Positions 44,070 to 51,939 of a DNA stretch of 64,000 nucleotides are shown one piece after another. Position 1 is the stretch's first letter. Each line of letters opens with the position of its first letter. Made by a program: the position numbers and the translations under genes. Under the pieces are notes generated by a model, which did no database searches, was not told the origin of the DNA, and saw nothing but the letters and a program-made list of their open reading frames with translations. Source of the stretch: Vibrio sp. Isolate32 (GTDB lineage Bacteria; Pseudomonadota; Gammaproteobacteria; Enterobacterales; Vibrionaceae); assembly GCF_022397955.1 (NCBI RefSeq), contig NZ_JAKEUQ010000005.1, forward strand, positions 73,066 to 137,065, in the 5' to 3' direction.

Positions 44070-44612
44070 ATGCAGGATCCAATCAACTTTCTGCCCTCTC
44101 CCGCTAAGGTATTTGTCAGAATAGTCGAGGCCATCAACCGCAGAATTGGGCGATTTGCGATGTATCTAATCTTTGTAATGATCGGAATATTGCTCTATTC
44201 CTCCGTTTCCAAAACGTTTTTCTTTCCCTCATTGTGGACATTAGAAATGGCTCAATTCGTTATGGTTGCCTTCTACATGCTTGGTGGACCGTACTCAATG
44301 CAACTGCATAGCCATGTCCGGATGGATCTGCTCTATGGCAATTGGACTCCACGCAAAAAAGCCGCCATCGACAGCATCACCGTCATCATGTTGTTTTTCT
44401 ATCTCAGCGTGCTGCTTTATGGCGGTATATCTAGCACCAGTTATGCCATTGAATACGGCGAGCGCAGTTATTCTGCGTGGCGCCCATACATGGCACCAAT
44501 AAAGATCCTTATGTCTGTTAGTGTATTTATGATGATGCTGCAAGCCATAGCCGTTTGGCTTCGTGACATTGCGACAATTGTTTATGGTAGCAAGTTGGAG
44601 GCGAGCTCATGA
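44070..44612 (+). CDS. TRAP transporter small permease (DctQ-like)
   Basis: The 180-residue small membrane subunit of a tripartite ATP-independent periplasmic transporter. Four hydrophobic segments are visible (MYLIFVMIGILLYSSVS; MAQFVMVAFYMLGGPY; SITVIMLFFYLSVLLYGG; ILMSVSVFMMMLQAIAVWL) with the DctQ motif MQLHSHVRMDLLYG between them. It overlaps the large permease gene by 4 bases (ATGA), so the two are co-translated. It is the first gene of the operon divergent from the RpiR regulator. It pairs with the large permease and with the binding protein to move the substrate with a sodium gradient. Confidence 0.92.
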   Translation: MQDPINFLPSPAKVFVRIVEAINRRIGRFAMYLIFVMIGILLYSSVSKTFFFPSLWTLEMAQFVMVAFYMLGGPYSMQLHSHVRMDLLYGNWTPRKKAAIDSITVIMLFFYLSVLLYGGISSTSYAIEYGERSYSAWRPYMAPIKILMSVSVFMMMLQAIAVWLRDIATIVYGSKLEASS

Positions 44613-45928
44613 GTTACGAAATGATCGCCTTAATGATGTTCTCTGCCATGATGCTGATGCTACTCACTGGTCAACGAGTATTTGCCGTAATTGGCTCTAT
44701 TGCCGTGATTGCTGCACTGTCGCTCTGGGGTGATGGCGGCTCTGAAATTGCCTTCAGCTCTGCAATCAAGTTGATGAAATGGTACCCACTGTTAACTCTA
44801 CCGCTGTTTATCTACATGGGCTACATGCTATCAGAATCTGGTATTGCCGAAGATCTCTACCGGATGTTCCATGTGTGGATGGGACCACTCAACGGGGGGT
44901 TAGCCATCGGGACTATCGCTTTAATGGTGGTTATTTCGGCTATGAATGGCTTAAGCGTGGCCGGTATGGCTATTGGTGCCAGTATTGCCTTGCCAGAACT
45001 ACTTCGTCGTGGCTATGACAAAATCATGGTCACAGGTGTTATTCAAGCCGGCAGCTCGTTGGGCATTCTCGTTCCACCGAGTGTGGTCTTGGTGCTCTAT
45101 GGCATGATTGCTCGTCAGCCTGTTGGTCAACTATGGCTTGCCGGGGTATTCCCGGGATTATTGATGGCGACACTGTTTATTGTTTACATCGTGATTCGCT
45201 GCAAAATTCAGCCAAATCTTGGCCCGGCACTACCAGAAGAAGAGCGTAACGTTAGCCTAAAAGAGAAACTATTGCTGCTGCGTGCGGGTATTACCCCACT
45301 ACTCATTTTTGTTTCCATGACTGGGCTTTTCCTCATGGGCGTAACCAGCTTAGTTGAAAGCTCTGCAGTTGGCTCCGTCGCAGCCACCATAGCCGCAATT
45401 GCAAAGAGACGACTTAACCGCTCAGTGCTGGAAGAGACGCTAAGAAAAACACTGGCGATTAGCTGCATGTTTATGTGGATCATATTAGCTGCACTCTGTT
45501 TTGGCGCAGTGTTTGATGGCATTGGTGCGGTAAAAGCGATTGAAGGCTTCTTTATTGACCGCCTCAATTTGACCCCGTGGCAAGTACTGATCTTAATGCA
45601 GCTATCTTACCTTTTGATGGGCACCTTTCTCGACGACACGGCAATGTTAGTCATTGTTGCCCCACTCTACGTGCCACTGGTTGGTGCTTTGGGCTTTGAC
45701 CTATTGTGGTATGGTGTACTCTACACTATTACTTGCCAAATTGCCTATATGACACCGCCGTTTGGCTACAACCTGTTTTTAATGCGTGCTATGGCACCAC
45801 CTGAAGTTTCATTGAAAGACATTTACACCTCAATCATTCCGTTTGTGCTCATTATGATGTTTGGTTTGATTCTGGTAATGGCTTTCCCTCAACTAGCTTT
45901 GTGGCTTCCGGAGTACCACTACGGCTAA
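44609..45928 (+). CDS. TRAP transporter large permease (DctM-like)
   Basis: The 439-residue transport subunit with about 12 membrane helices. Family features visible are the Gly- and Ser-rich hairpin ALMVVISAMNGLSVAGMAIG, then SSLGILVPPSVVLVLYGMIA, and the C-terminal repeat DDTAMLVIVAPLYVPLVGAL with TPPFGYNLFLMRAMAPPEVS. Translation is coupled to the small permease. It ends 65 bases before the binding-protein gene, which has its own strong GGAGG site. The substrate is not visible in the permease; it must come from the binding protein and the enzymes downstream. Confidence 0.94.
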   Translation: MSYEMIALMMFSAMMLMLLTGQRVFAVIGSIAVIAALSLWGDGGSEIAFSSAIKLMKWYPLLTLPLFIYMGYMLSESGIAEDLYRMFHVWMGPLNGGLAIGTIALMVVISAMNGLSVAGMAIGASIALPELLRRGYDKIMVTGVIQAGSSLGILVPPSVVLVLYGMIARQPVGQLWLAGVFPGLLMATLFIVYIVIRCKIQPNLGPALPEEERNVSLKEKLLLLRAGITPLLIFVSMTGLFLMGVTSLVESSAVGSVAATIAAIAKRRLNRSVLEETLRKTLAISCMFMWIILAALCFGAVFDGIGAVKAIEGFFIDRLNLTPWQVLILMQLSYLLMGTFLDDTAMLVIVAPLYVPLVGALGFDLLWYGVLYTITCQIAYMTPPFGYNLFLMRAMAPPEVSLKDIYTSIIPFVLIMMFGLILVMAFPQLALWLPEYHYG

Positions 45929-45993
45929 TGAAAATCACCCAATGTACAACCATAACTTTTGATATGGACACACATTCCATGGAGGAATAAAAC

Positions 45994-47046
45994 ATGTCTT
46001 CTAGAAGAGATTTCCTGAAAAAAGCTGGTGCTGTTTCTGCTGCTGGTGCTACTGCATTGGCGGTGACACCTGCGATTGCTAGTACCAAAGAGCCGATTAA
46101 ATGGCGTTTACAAACCTATGCTGGCCCTGCATTAGGTGAACATGTCATTAAACCAGCTGTTGATGCTTTTAACGAAGCTGCCAATGGTGAAATGATCATT
46201 GAGTTGTTCTATGCCGATCAGCTTGTGCCAACTGGCGAGTTATTCCGCGCCATGCAACGTGGCACCATCGACATGGTGCAAAGTGATGATGATTCCATTG
46301 CCGCGCCAGTCGATATTTCTGTTTTCGGTGGCTACTTCCCGTTCGCAACTCGTTACAGCCTTGATGTTCCAGTTCTATTTGAGCAGTACGGTCTAAAAGA
46401 GATTTGGCAAGAAGCCTATGACGAAATCAAAGGCGTAACTTGGTTATCTGCAGGTGCGTGGGACCCATGTCACTTTGCCACAGTCAAACCTATTCGCAGC
46501 CTAGCGGATCTAAAAGGAAAACGTGTCTTTACTTTTCCAACCGCGGGTCGCTTCCTCTCTCGCTTTGGTGTTATTCCAGTCACCTTACCTTGGGAAGATG
46601 TTGAAGTAGCAATTCAAACTGGGGAGCTTGACGGAATTGCATGGTCAGGGATAACCGAGGATTACACGGTTGGTTGGGCGGATGTGACCAAATACTTCCT
46701 CACTAACAATATTTCTGGGGCTTGGTGTGGTTCCTTCTTTGCCAACAGCGAACGCTGGGATGCCTTACCTGAGCACCTTAAAACTCTATGGCAATTATGC
46801 ATGGACAGCTCGCACTACTATCGTCAGCACTGGTATTGGGGTGGCGAAGCAAAACTACGTGTTGAAGGCGACAAACTTGAATTAACCACCATCCCTGATC
46901 AAGAGTGGAAAACGGTTGAAGCTGAAGCACTTAAGTTTTGGGATGAAGTCGCCGAAACCAGCCCAAGAAACAAACGGGTAGTGGATATATTCAAAAAGTA
47001 CGCTGCCGACATGGAAAAAGCAGGTAAACCTTACCGTTATAGCTAA
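45994..47046 (+). CDS. TRAP transporter substrate-binding protein (DctP-like), Tat-exported
   Basis: Periplasmic solute receptor of 350 residues. The N-terminus MSSRRDFLKKAGAVSAAGAT is a twin-arginine signal (RRDFLKK), with cleavage likely after TPAIA, so it is exported folded. The DctP core shows ELFYADQLVPTGELFRAMQR and KGKRVFTFPTAGRFLSRFGV; the GRFLSRFG arginine is where TRAP receptors hold a carboxylate. GGAGGAA precedes the ATG. A Tat signal is common in one TRAP receptor subgroup. A stem-loop follows its stop, as often between a receptor and lower-expressed genes. The ligand is unknown. Confidence 0.92.
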   Translation: MSSRRDFLKKAGAVSAAGATALAVTPAIASTKEPIKWRLQTYAGPALGEHVIKPAVDAFNEAANGEMIIELFYADQLVPTGELFRAMQRGTIDMVQSDDDSIAAPVDISVFGGYFPFATRYSLDVPVLFEQYGLKEIWQEAYDEIKGVTWLSAGAWDPCHFATVKPIRSLADLKGKRVFTFPTAGRFLSRFGVIPVTLPWEDVEVAIQTGELDGIAWSGITEDYTVGWADVTKYFLTNNISGAWCGSFFANSERWDALPEHLKTLWQLCMDSSHYYRQHWYWGGEAKLRVEGDKLELTTIPDQEWKTVEAEALKFWDEVAETSPRNKRVVDIFKKYAADMEKAGKPYRYS

Positions 47047-47055
47047 CTCAGGTAA

Positions 47056-47080
47056 TGCACCGGCTACGATTGCCGGTGCA
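47056..47080 (+). other. Intercistronic stem-loop after the binding-protein gene
   Basis: TGCACCGGC (47056-47064) and GCCGGTGCA (47072-47080) form a perfect 9-bp stem with a 7-base loop, with the next gene's ribosome site (AGAGGAA) directly after. No T run follows. It probably protects the receptor mRNA 3' end, giving more receptor than downstream enzymes. Confidence 0.6.
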
Positions 47081-47094
47081 AAGAGGAACAACGA

Positions 47095-48462
47095 ATGGAC
47101 GCAAGATCAGTAAAGACCATCGAAGATGCCAAAGCGATAGTCGAGGATCGTAACCTCTCTCATATCAAAGTTGGCTTATTTGATAATGATGGCATCATGC
47201 GCGGAAAATACATGTCGAAAGACAAATTTTTCTCGTCGCTGGAAAAAGGCTTCGCATTTTGTGATGTGGTATTAGGCTGGGACAGTAAAGACCAGCTCTA
47301 CGATAATACCACTTACACCGGTTGGCATACCGGCTATCCCGATGCACCAGTTAAAATACTGCCTGATACCTGCCGAGATGTACTCGATGAAGAAGGCATG
47401 CTGCTATTTATCGCTGAGTTTGACCAACAAGCAGCAGCAGTTTGTCCTCGCAGTACTCTTAAGCGCATTGTTGAGAAGTACCATGAATTAGGACTGAATC
47501 CTTTCTGCGCCTTTGAATATGAATTTTTCGTTTTCAACGAGACACCTAAATCTGTTCGTGAGAAAAACTTTCAAGATCTTGAATCTATCACACCTGACTG
47601 GTTTGGCTATTCGATGATCAGGAACTCCACCTATATCGAGTTGTATAAGCAGATATTAGACATGAGTGAAAGCATGGATTTCCCTATCGAAGGCATTCAC
47701 TCTGAAACGGGGCCAGGCGTAATTGAAGCTGCTCTTTCGGTTGATAATGCAATGAATGCTTCCGACAAAGCGGCGCTATTTAAAACCTATACCAAAGTGT
47801 TGATGCAACGAAATAACATGATGGCGACCTTTATGGCCAAATGGAGTAATGACTGCCCTGGTCAAAGTGGCCACATTCATATTTCACTGCAAAACAGTGA
47901 TGGTAGCTCTGCATTTTACAACCAAAGTAATCAGCACAATATGAGCGCATTACAACGTCATTTTGTTGCGGGTCAACAGCGATTGATGCCTGAGTTCTTG
48001 TCGATGGTAGCACCAACGGTTAATAGCTACCGCCGCATGGTCCCTGGTTTTTGGGCACCGACCCACTCCACTTGGGCAGTGGAAAACCGTACCACTTCAC
48101 TGCGCGTTATCCCCGGTTCAGAAAAAAGCCAACGAGTCGAGTACCGAATCGGTGCGGCAGATGGCAACCCCTATTTAGCATTGGCTGCCGCTTTAGCTTC
48201 CGGTCTTTGTGGCATTCTCAATAAATGGGAGCCGGGTGAAGCCATTGTCGGTAATGCCTATGAGCAAGACATTCCTGAAGAACTGAAACTACCAGCCACC
48301 CTTTGGGATGCTGCGCAAATGCTCAAAGCATCACCTTACGCTCGCGAAATGTTTGGTAATGAATTTGTTGACCATTTTGCAGCAAGTAGAGAATGGGAAG
48401 AACGTGAATTCCGTAAAGCAGTGACCGATTGGGAACTCAATCGCTACTTTGAAATCATTTAA
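47095..48462 (+). CDS. Glutamine synthetase-like gamma-glutamyl-amine ligase (PuuA/GlnA4-like)
   Basis: A 455-residue protein of the glutamine synthetase superfamily, beginning MDARSVKTIEDAKAIVEDRN. The beta-grasp domain contains VGLFDNDGIMRGKYMSKDKF. The catalytic domain shows FCAFEYEFFVF, GIHSETGPGVIEAALSV, SGHIHISLQ and the conserved block VNSYRRMVPGFWAPTHSTWA followed by VENRTTSLRV. The NRTT replaces the NRS of true glutamine synthetases, and context is catabolic. PuuA-type enzymes join glutamate to amines such as putrescine; Streptomyces GlnA4 uses ethanolamine. Here the alcohol and aldehyde dehydrogenases next to it point to an amino alcohol. AGAGGAA gives a good start. Confidence 0.88.
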   Translation: MDARSVKTIEDAKAIVEDRNLSHIKVGLFDNDGIMRGKYMSKDKFFSSLEKGFAFCDVVLGWDSKDQLYDNTTYTGWHTGYPDAPVKILPDTCRDVLDEEGMLLFIAEFDQQAAAVCPRSTLKRIVEKYHELGLNPFCAFEYEFFVFNETPKSVREKNFQDLESITPDWFGYSMIRNSTYIELYKQILDMSESMDFPIEGIHSETGPGVIEAALSVDNAMNASDKAALFKTYTKVLMQRNNMMATFMAKWSNDCPGQSGHIHISLQNSDGSSAFYNQSNQHNMSALQRHFVAGQQRLMPEFLSMVAPTVNSYRRMVPGFWAPTHSTWAVENRTTSLRVIPGSEKSQRVEYRIGAADGNPYLALAAALASGLCGILNKWEPGEAIVGNAYEQDIPEELKLPATLWDAAQMLKASPYAREMFGNEFVDHFAASREWEEREFRKAVTDWELNRYFEII

Positions 48463-48494
48463 ACGGCAATCGTGACAACATAGGTAATAACAGC

Positions 48495-49916
48495 ATGGAA
48501 CAGCACACTCTATCTCCCGTTGACGGCAAGGTTTGCGTATCGAGAGCGTTATCATCGGACAAGCAAATCAACGCTATTATTGAGCAAGCAACTCACAGCC
48601 AAAAGAAGTGGCAAGCTACACCTTTGACTGAACGTAAGGCAATCTGCAGACAAGCGATCGCAAACTTTGTCGACAACCAAGACACCATCAGACAGGAAAT
48701 CACTATGATGATGGGCAGACCCTTCGTTCAAACTCAAGGTGAAGTATTAGGGGTAGAAGAGCGTGCACTATCGATGATTGAGCAAGCTGAACAAGCGTTG
48801 ATAACCATCGAATTGACAGATAAACCCGGCTTTACTCGTTATATCAAGCGGGTACCAATAGGTAATGTTCTGGTGGTAGCGCCATGGAATTACCCTTACT
48901 TAACCGCCATTAACGCCGTTATCCCAGCACTTTTAGCGGGTAACTGCGTGATCTTAAAACACTCAGCGCAGACGCCACTTTGTTCAGAGCGATTGGTACA
49001 AGCTTTTGAAGGTACGGGCTTACCTCATGGTGTTTTTCAGTTTGTTCATACCGACCACCCAACCACTGAACAAATGATCAAGCATCCACAGATCAATTAC
49101 GTTGCCTTTACCGGTTCAGTGGCAGGAGGTGCGATGGTCGAGAAAAACGCCGCTGGGCGCTTCATTGGCGTGGGGTTAGAGCTTGGTGGTAAAGACCCTG
49201 CGTATGTACGTGCCGACGCCGATATTGAATATGCAGTTGAAACACTCGTCGATGGCGCGTTTTTCAATTCCGGCCAATCGTGCTGTGGGATTGAACGCAT
49301 ATATCTGCATGAGTCAATTCATGATCAGTTCGTTGAAAAAGCGGTGGCATTGACCAAACAATATCAACTTGGCAATCCAAACGCCTCAGAGACCAATCTG
49401 GGTCCAGTTGTACGTACCGCTGCCGCCGATTTTGTTCGTTCACAAATTGAGGATGCGCTTGCTAAAGGAGCCATTGCCAATATTGATGAGTCTTGGTTTT
49501 CCTGTAGCAAAAACGGCACACCTTATCTTGCCCCGCAGATTTTAACCAATGTAAACCATACTATGCGAGTTATGACTGAAGAATCCTTTGGTCCCGTGGT
49601 TGGCATTCAGTCGGTATCGAATGACGAAGAAGCCGTCAGGCTAATGAATGACTCTGAGTTTGGCTTAACTGCTTCTATCTTCTCAAGCGATGAACAAGCT
49701 GCAGCAAAGCTTGGCGAGCAAGTTGATACAGGCACTTTATTCGTCAACCGATGTGATTATCTTGACCCACAATTAGCATGGACAGGGGTTAAAAACTCAG
49801 GTCGCGGTTGTACTTTATCACTCATTGGTTTTGAAATGCTCACTCGACCTAAATCATTTCATATTAAAACGCACCACACTCAAACATCTCAAGTTCAAGT
49901 TGCGGGAGAGAGCTAA
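48495..49916 (+). CDS. NAD(P)-dependent aldehyde dehydrogenase
   Basis: A 473-residue aldehyde dehydrogenase, cytoplasmic. The Rossmann region has VVAPWNYPYLTAINAVIPAL and the TGSVAGGAMVEK loop; the general base lies in GVGLELGGKDPAYV and the catalytic Cys in NSGQSCCGIERIY. It ends with FVNRCDYLDPQLAWTGVKNS then GRG. In the operon it should oxidise the aldehyde made by the next gene's alcohol dehydrogenase, possibly while still bound to glutamate (as PuuC acts on gamma-glutamyl-aminobutyraldehyde). Its stop codon is directly followed by the start of the alcohol dehydrogenase. The aldehyde is not proven. Confidence 0.93.
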   Translation: MEQHTLSPVDGKVCVSRALSSDKQINAIIEQATHSQKKWQATPLTERKAICRQAIANFVDNQDTIRQEITMMMGRPFVQTQGEVLGVEERALSMIEQAEQALITIELTDKPGFTRYIKRVPIGNVLVVAPWNYPYLTAINAVIPALLAGNCVILKHSAQTPLCSERLVQAFEGTGLPHGVFQFVHTDHPTTEQMIKHPQINYVAFTGSVAGGAMVEKNAAGRFIGVGLELGGKDPAYVRADADIEYAVETLVDGAFFNSGQSCCGIERIYLHESIHDQFVEKAVALTKQYQLGNPNASETNLGPVVRTAAADFVRSQIEDALAKGAIANIDESWFSCSKNGTPYLAPQILTNVNHTMRVMTEESFGPVVGIQSVSNDEEAVRLMNDSEFGLTASIFSSDEQAAAKLGEQVDTGTLFVNRCDYLDPQLAWTGVKNSGRGCTLSLIGFEMLTRPKSFHIKTHHTQTSQVQVAGES

Positions 49917-51083
49917 ATGACCATTTCAAATTGGAACTATCCTACATCAATCAGTGTAGGTGAAGGTGCGCTCAATTTATTAGCGAAGCATTGCCTACGC
50001 TTAAATATGAAGTCGCCAATGTTGGTCACCGACCCATTTCTCGCACAACTAGATATTGTGGAAAATACAGTGAATGATTGCGCCAAACAGGGCGTCGAAA
50101 TCACCGTATTTTCCGATGTACAGGGCAACCCCACCGATGACAATGTTAATAACGGGATTGCTGCCTATAATGCGCAAAATCACGATGGTATTATCGCCTA
50201 CGGTGGCGGTTCAAGCCTTGATGCGGCAAAAGCAATTGCGTTGTGTGCCAAGCAATCACTGCCACTATGGAGTTTTGAAGACATTGGAGATAACTGGACA
50301 CATGCCGACGAGAACACAATCGTTGCGGTGATTGCCATCCCAACAACCGCAGGAACAGGATCAGAAGTAGGCAGAGCATCTGTCATTACTGATAGTCAAA
50401 ACCACACAAAAAAAATTATTTTCCACCCGAAAATGTTGCCTGTGCAGGTGCTCCTAGACCCATTAACCACCATAGATTTACCTGCCCATATTACTGCTGC
50501 AACTGGGATGGACGCCCTATCTCATAGCTTGGAAGCGTTCTGCGCACTAGGTTATCACCCAATGGCTGATGGTATCGCGATTGAATCAATCCAACTAGTC
50601 AAACGTAATCTATATCGAGCATATGTTGATGGGCATGATGTTGATGCTCGTACTCAGCTATTGGTCGCATCATGTATGGGTGCTACGGCATTTCAAAAAG
50701 GCTTAGGAGCAATGCACGCCCTAGCGCACACCCTTGGCGGGCTGTATGACAAGCATCACGGGTTACTCAACGCGATTTTAATGCCTTACGTTCTGCAAGC
50801 CAACCGTAGCGAAATCGACTCCAAGATGGTCACGCTAGCTCGTGCACTTTCACTTCCATCCCCAGGGTTTGAAGCAGTGCATAAGTGGGTGATTGAATTA
50901 AGAGAAATATTAGCGATTCCACATACTCTTGCTGAGATCGGTATTAGCGATAAAGATGCGATAAAAATTGGTGAACTTGCGGTCAATGATGCAGCCTCCA
51001 GTGGCAACCCCATCCCGTTTAACGCACAGCAATATACACTCCTGTTTTTACATGCTCTGACAGGTAAAAACACAAACTCATAA
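49917..51083 (+). CDS. Iron-containing alcohol dehydrogenase
   Basis: A 388-residue group III (iron-activated) alcohol dehydrogenase. It shows the NAD-binding GGGSSLDAAKAIALC, the AIPTTAGTGSEVGRASVIT segment, and the metal-binding region HALAHTLGGLYDKHHGLLNA, with DALSHSLEAF further upstream. The start ATG follows the aldehyde dehydrogenase stop with no gap, so the two are translated together. An alcohol dehydrogenase beside a gamma-glutamyl ligase and an aldehyde dehydrogenase is the main reason for proposing an amino-alcohol substrate: polyamine routes use an amine oxidase or transaminase here and would not need this step. Confidence 0.93.
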   Translation: MTISNWNYPTSISVGEGALNLLAKHCLRLNMKSPMLVTDPFLAQLDIVENTVNDCAKQGVEITVFSDVQGNPTDDNVNNGIAAYNAQNHDGIIAYGGGSSLDAAKAIALCAKQSLPLWSFEDIGDNWTHADENTIVAVIAIPTTAGTGSEVGRASVITDSQNHTKKIIFHPKMLPVQVLLDPLTTIDLPAHITAATGMDALSHSLEAFCALGYHPMADGIAIESIQLVKRNLYRAYVDGHDVDARTQLLVASCMGATAFQKGLGAMHALAHTLGGLYDKHHGLLNAILMPYVLQANRSEIDSKMVTLARALSLPSPGFEAVHKWVIELREILAIPHTLAEIGISDKDAIKIGELAVNDAASSGNPIPFNAQQYTLLFLHALTGKNTNS

Positions 51084-51094
51084 CGGTGACAACA

Positions 51095-51835
51095 ATGAAA
51101 ATTGGCGTATTAATCTGCGATGATGTAAGCCCTGCGCTAGAGCTAGAACACGGAAATTATAAGGCCATGTTTTCTCGATTGTTACTTGCCGTCGACAAAA
51201 CCCTAGAGCTTAAATTTTACTGGTTAAATCACAATGAGTTTCCCGATGAATTAACTGAGTGTGATGCCTATATGACGACTGGCAGCAAGTCAGGCATTAT
51301 GGATGACGATGCGTGGATCATACGTATGGAGGATTTGGTTCGCCAAATCCATCTCGCGCAGATACCCTTTGTCGGTATCTGTTTTGGACATCAGATGCTC
51401 GCCAAAGCCCTTGGTGGAGAAGTCTATAGAGCAAAGGTTGGCTGGGGTATTGGCACTGTGATCGCCAAAGTCTACAAGCCACAAGTATGGATGAAACCTT
51501 ATCAAAACAAATTCAACCTTCTAGTCAGCCATCAAGATCAAGTGCTGCGCATCCCAGACAATGCGCAAGCTATCGCAGGCAATGACTTTTGCCCAGTTTC
51601 AATGATGCAAGTAGGACAAACTTCATTGGGTATTCAAGCGCACCCTGAGTTTTGCGTGGCCTACTCAAAGGCGCTGATAGAAAAAAGAAAAGATTCTATT
51701 CCAGAAAACGTCCAAAAGAGAGGTTTTACCTCGTTGAAGCTGCCGACAGATGGGCAACTCGTCGCTTGTTGGATGCTAAATTTCATTAGAATGGGGCTGA
51801 AACTTGGGAAGAAAAATATTAAGCGAAGTACATGA
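51095..51835 (+). CDS. Class I glutamine amidotransferase-like hydrolase
   Basis: A 246-residue stand-alone GATase1 domain. The nucleophile elbow is VGICFGHQMLAKALGGEV, with Cys in CFGHQ; the catalytic His-Glu is in GIQAHPEF. ATG at 51095 has GGTGA seven bases before it and fits better than GTG 51086. In polyamine catabolism PuuD (same fold) cleaves gamma-glutamyl-GABA to free glutamate; as last gene of this operon it most likely releases glutamate from the oxidised product. It resembles GuaA-type amidotransferases more than PuuD in sequence, so a role in ammonia transfer or amide hydrolysis cannot be ruled out. Confidence 0.85.
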   Translation: MKIGVLICDDVSPALELEHGNYKAMFSRLLLAVDKTLELKFYWLNHNEFPDELTECDAYMTTGSKSGIMDDDAWIIRMEDLVRQIHLAQIPFVGICFGHQMLAKALGGEVYRAKVGWGIGTVIAKVYKPQVWMKPYQNKFNLLVSHQDQVLRIPDNAQAIAGNDFCPVSMMQVGQTSLGIQAHPEFCVAYSKALIEKRKDSIPENVQKRGFTSLKLPTDGQLVACWMLNFIRMGLKLGKKNIKRST

Positions 51836-51872
51836 AAAGGCCTGCACATTTCCTTCTGGTTCAGTAAGAAAA

Positions 51873-51902
51873 GCCACACATCCCAATACTGAAATGTGTG
51901 GC
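51873..51902 (+). terminator. Hairpin at the end of the catabolic operon
   Basis: GCCACACAT (51873-51881) pairs exactly with ATGTGTGGC (51894-51902) with a 12-base loop. There is no proper T run, so it may be a weak terminator serving either strand between two convergent genes. Confidence 0.5.
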
Positions 51903-51939
51903 AGTTTAGAGCTGTTCTAGTACAAAACCAGTTTCGGGA

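Noticed and set aside
48495..51083. Ethanolamine microcompartment (eut) pathway
   Set aside because: No shell proteins, ammonia-lyase or cobalamin genes are present; the ligase and amidotransferase point to a gamma-glutamyl route instead.
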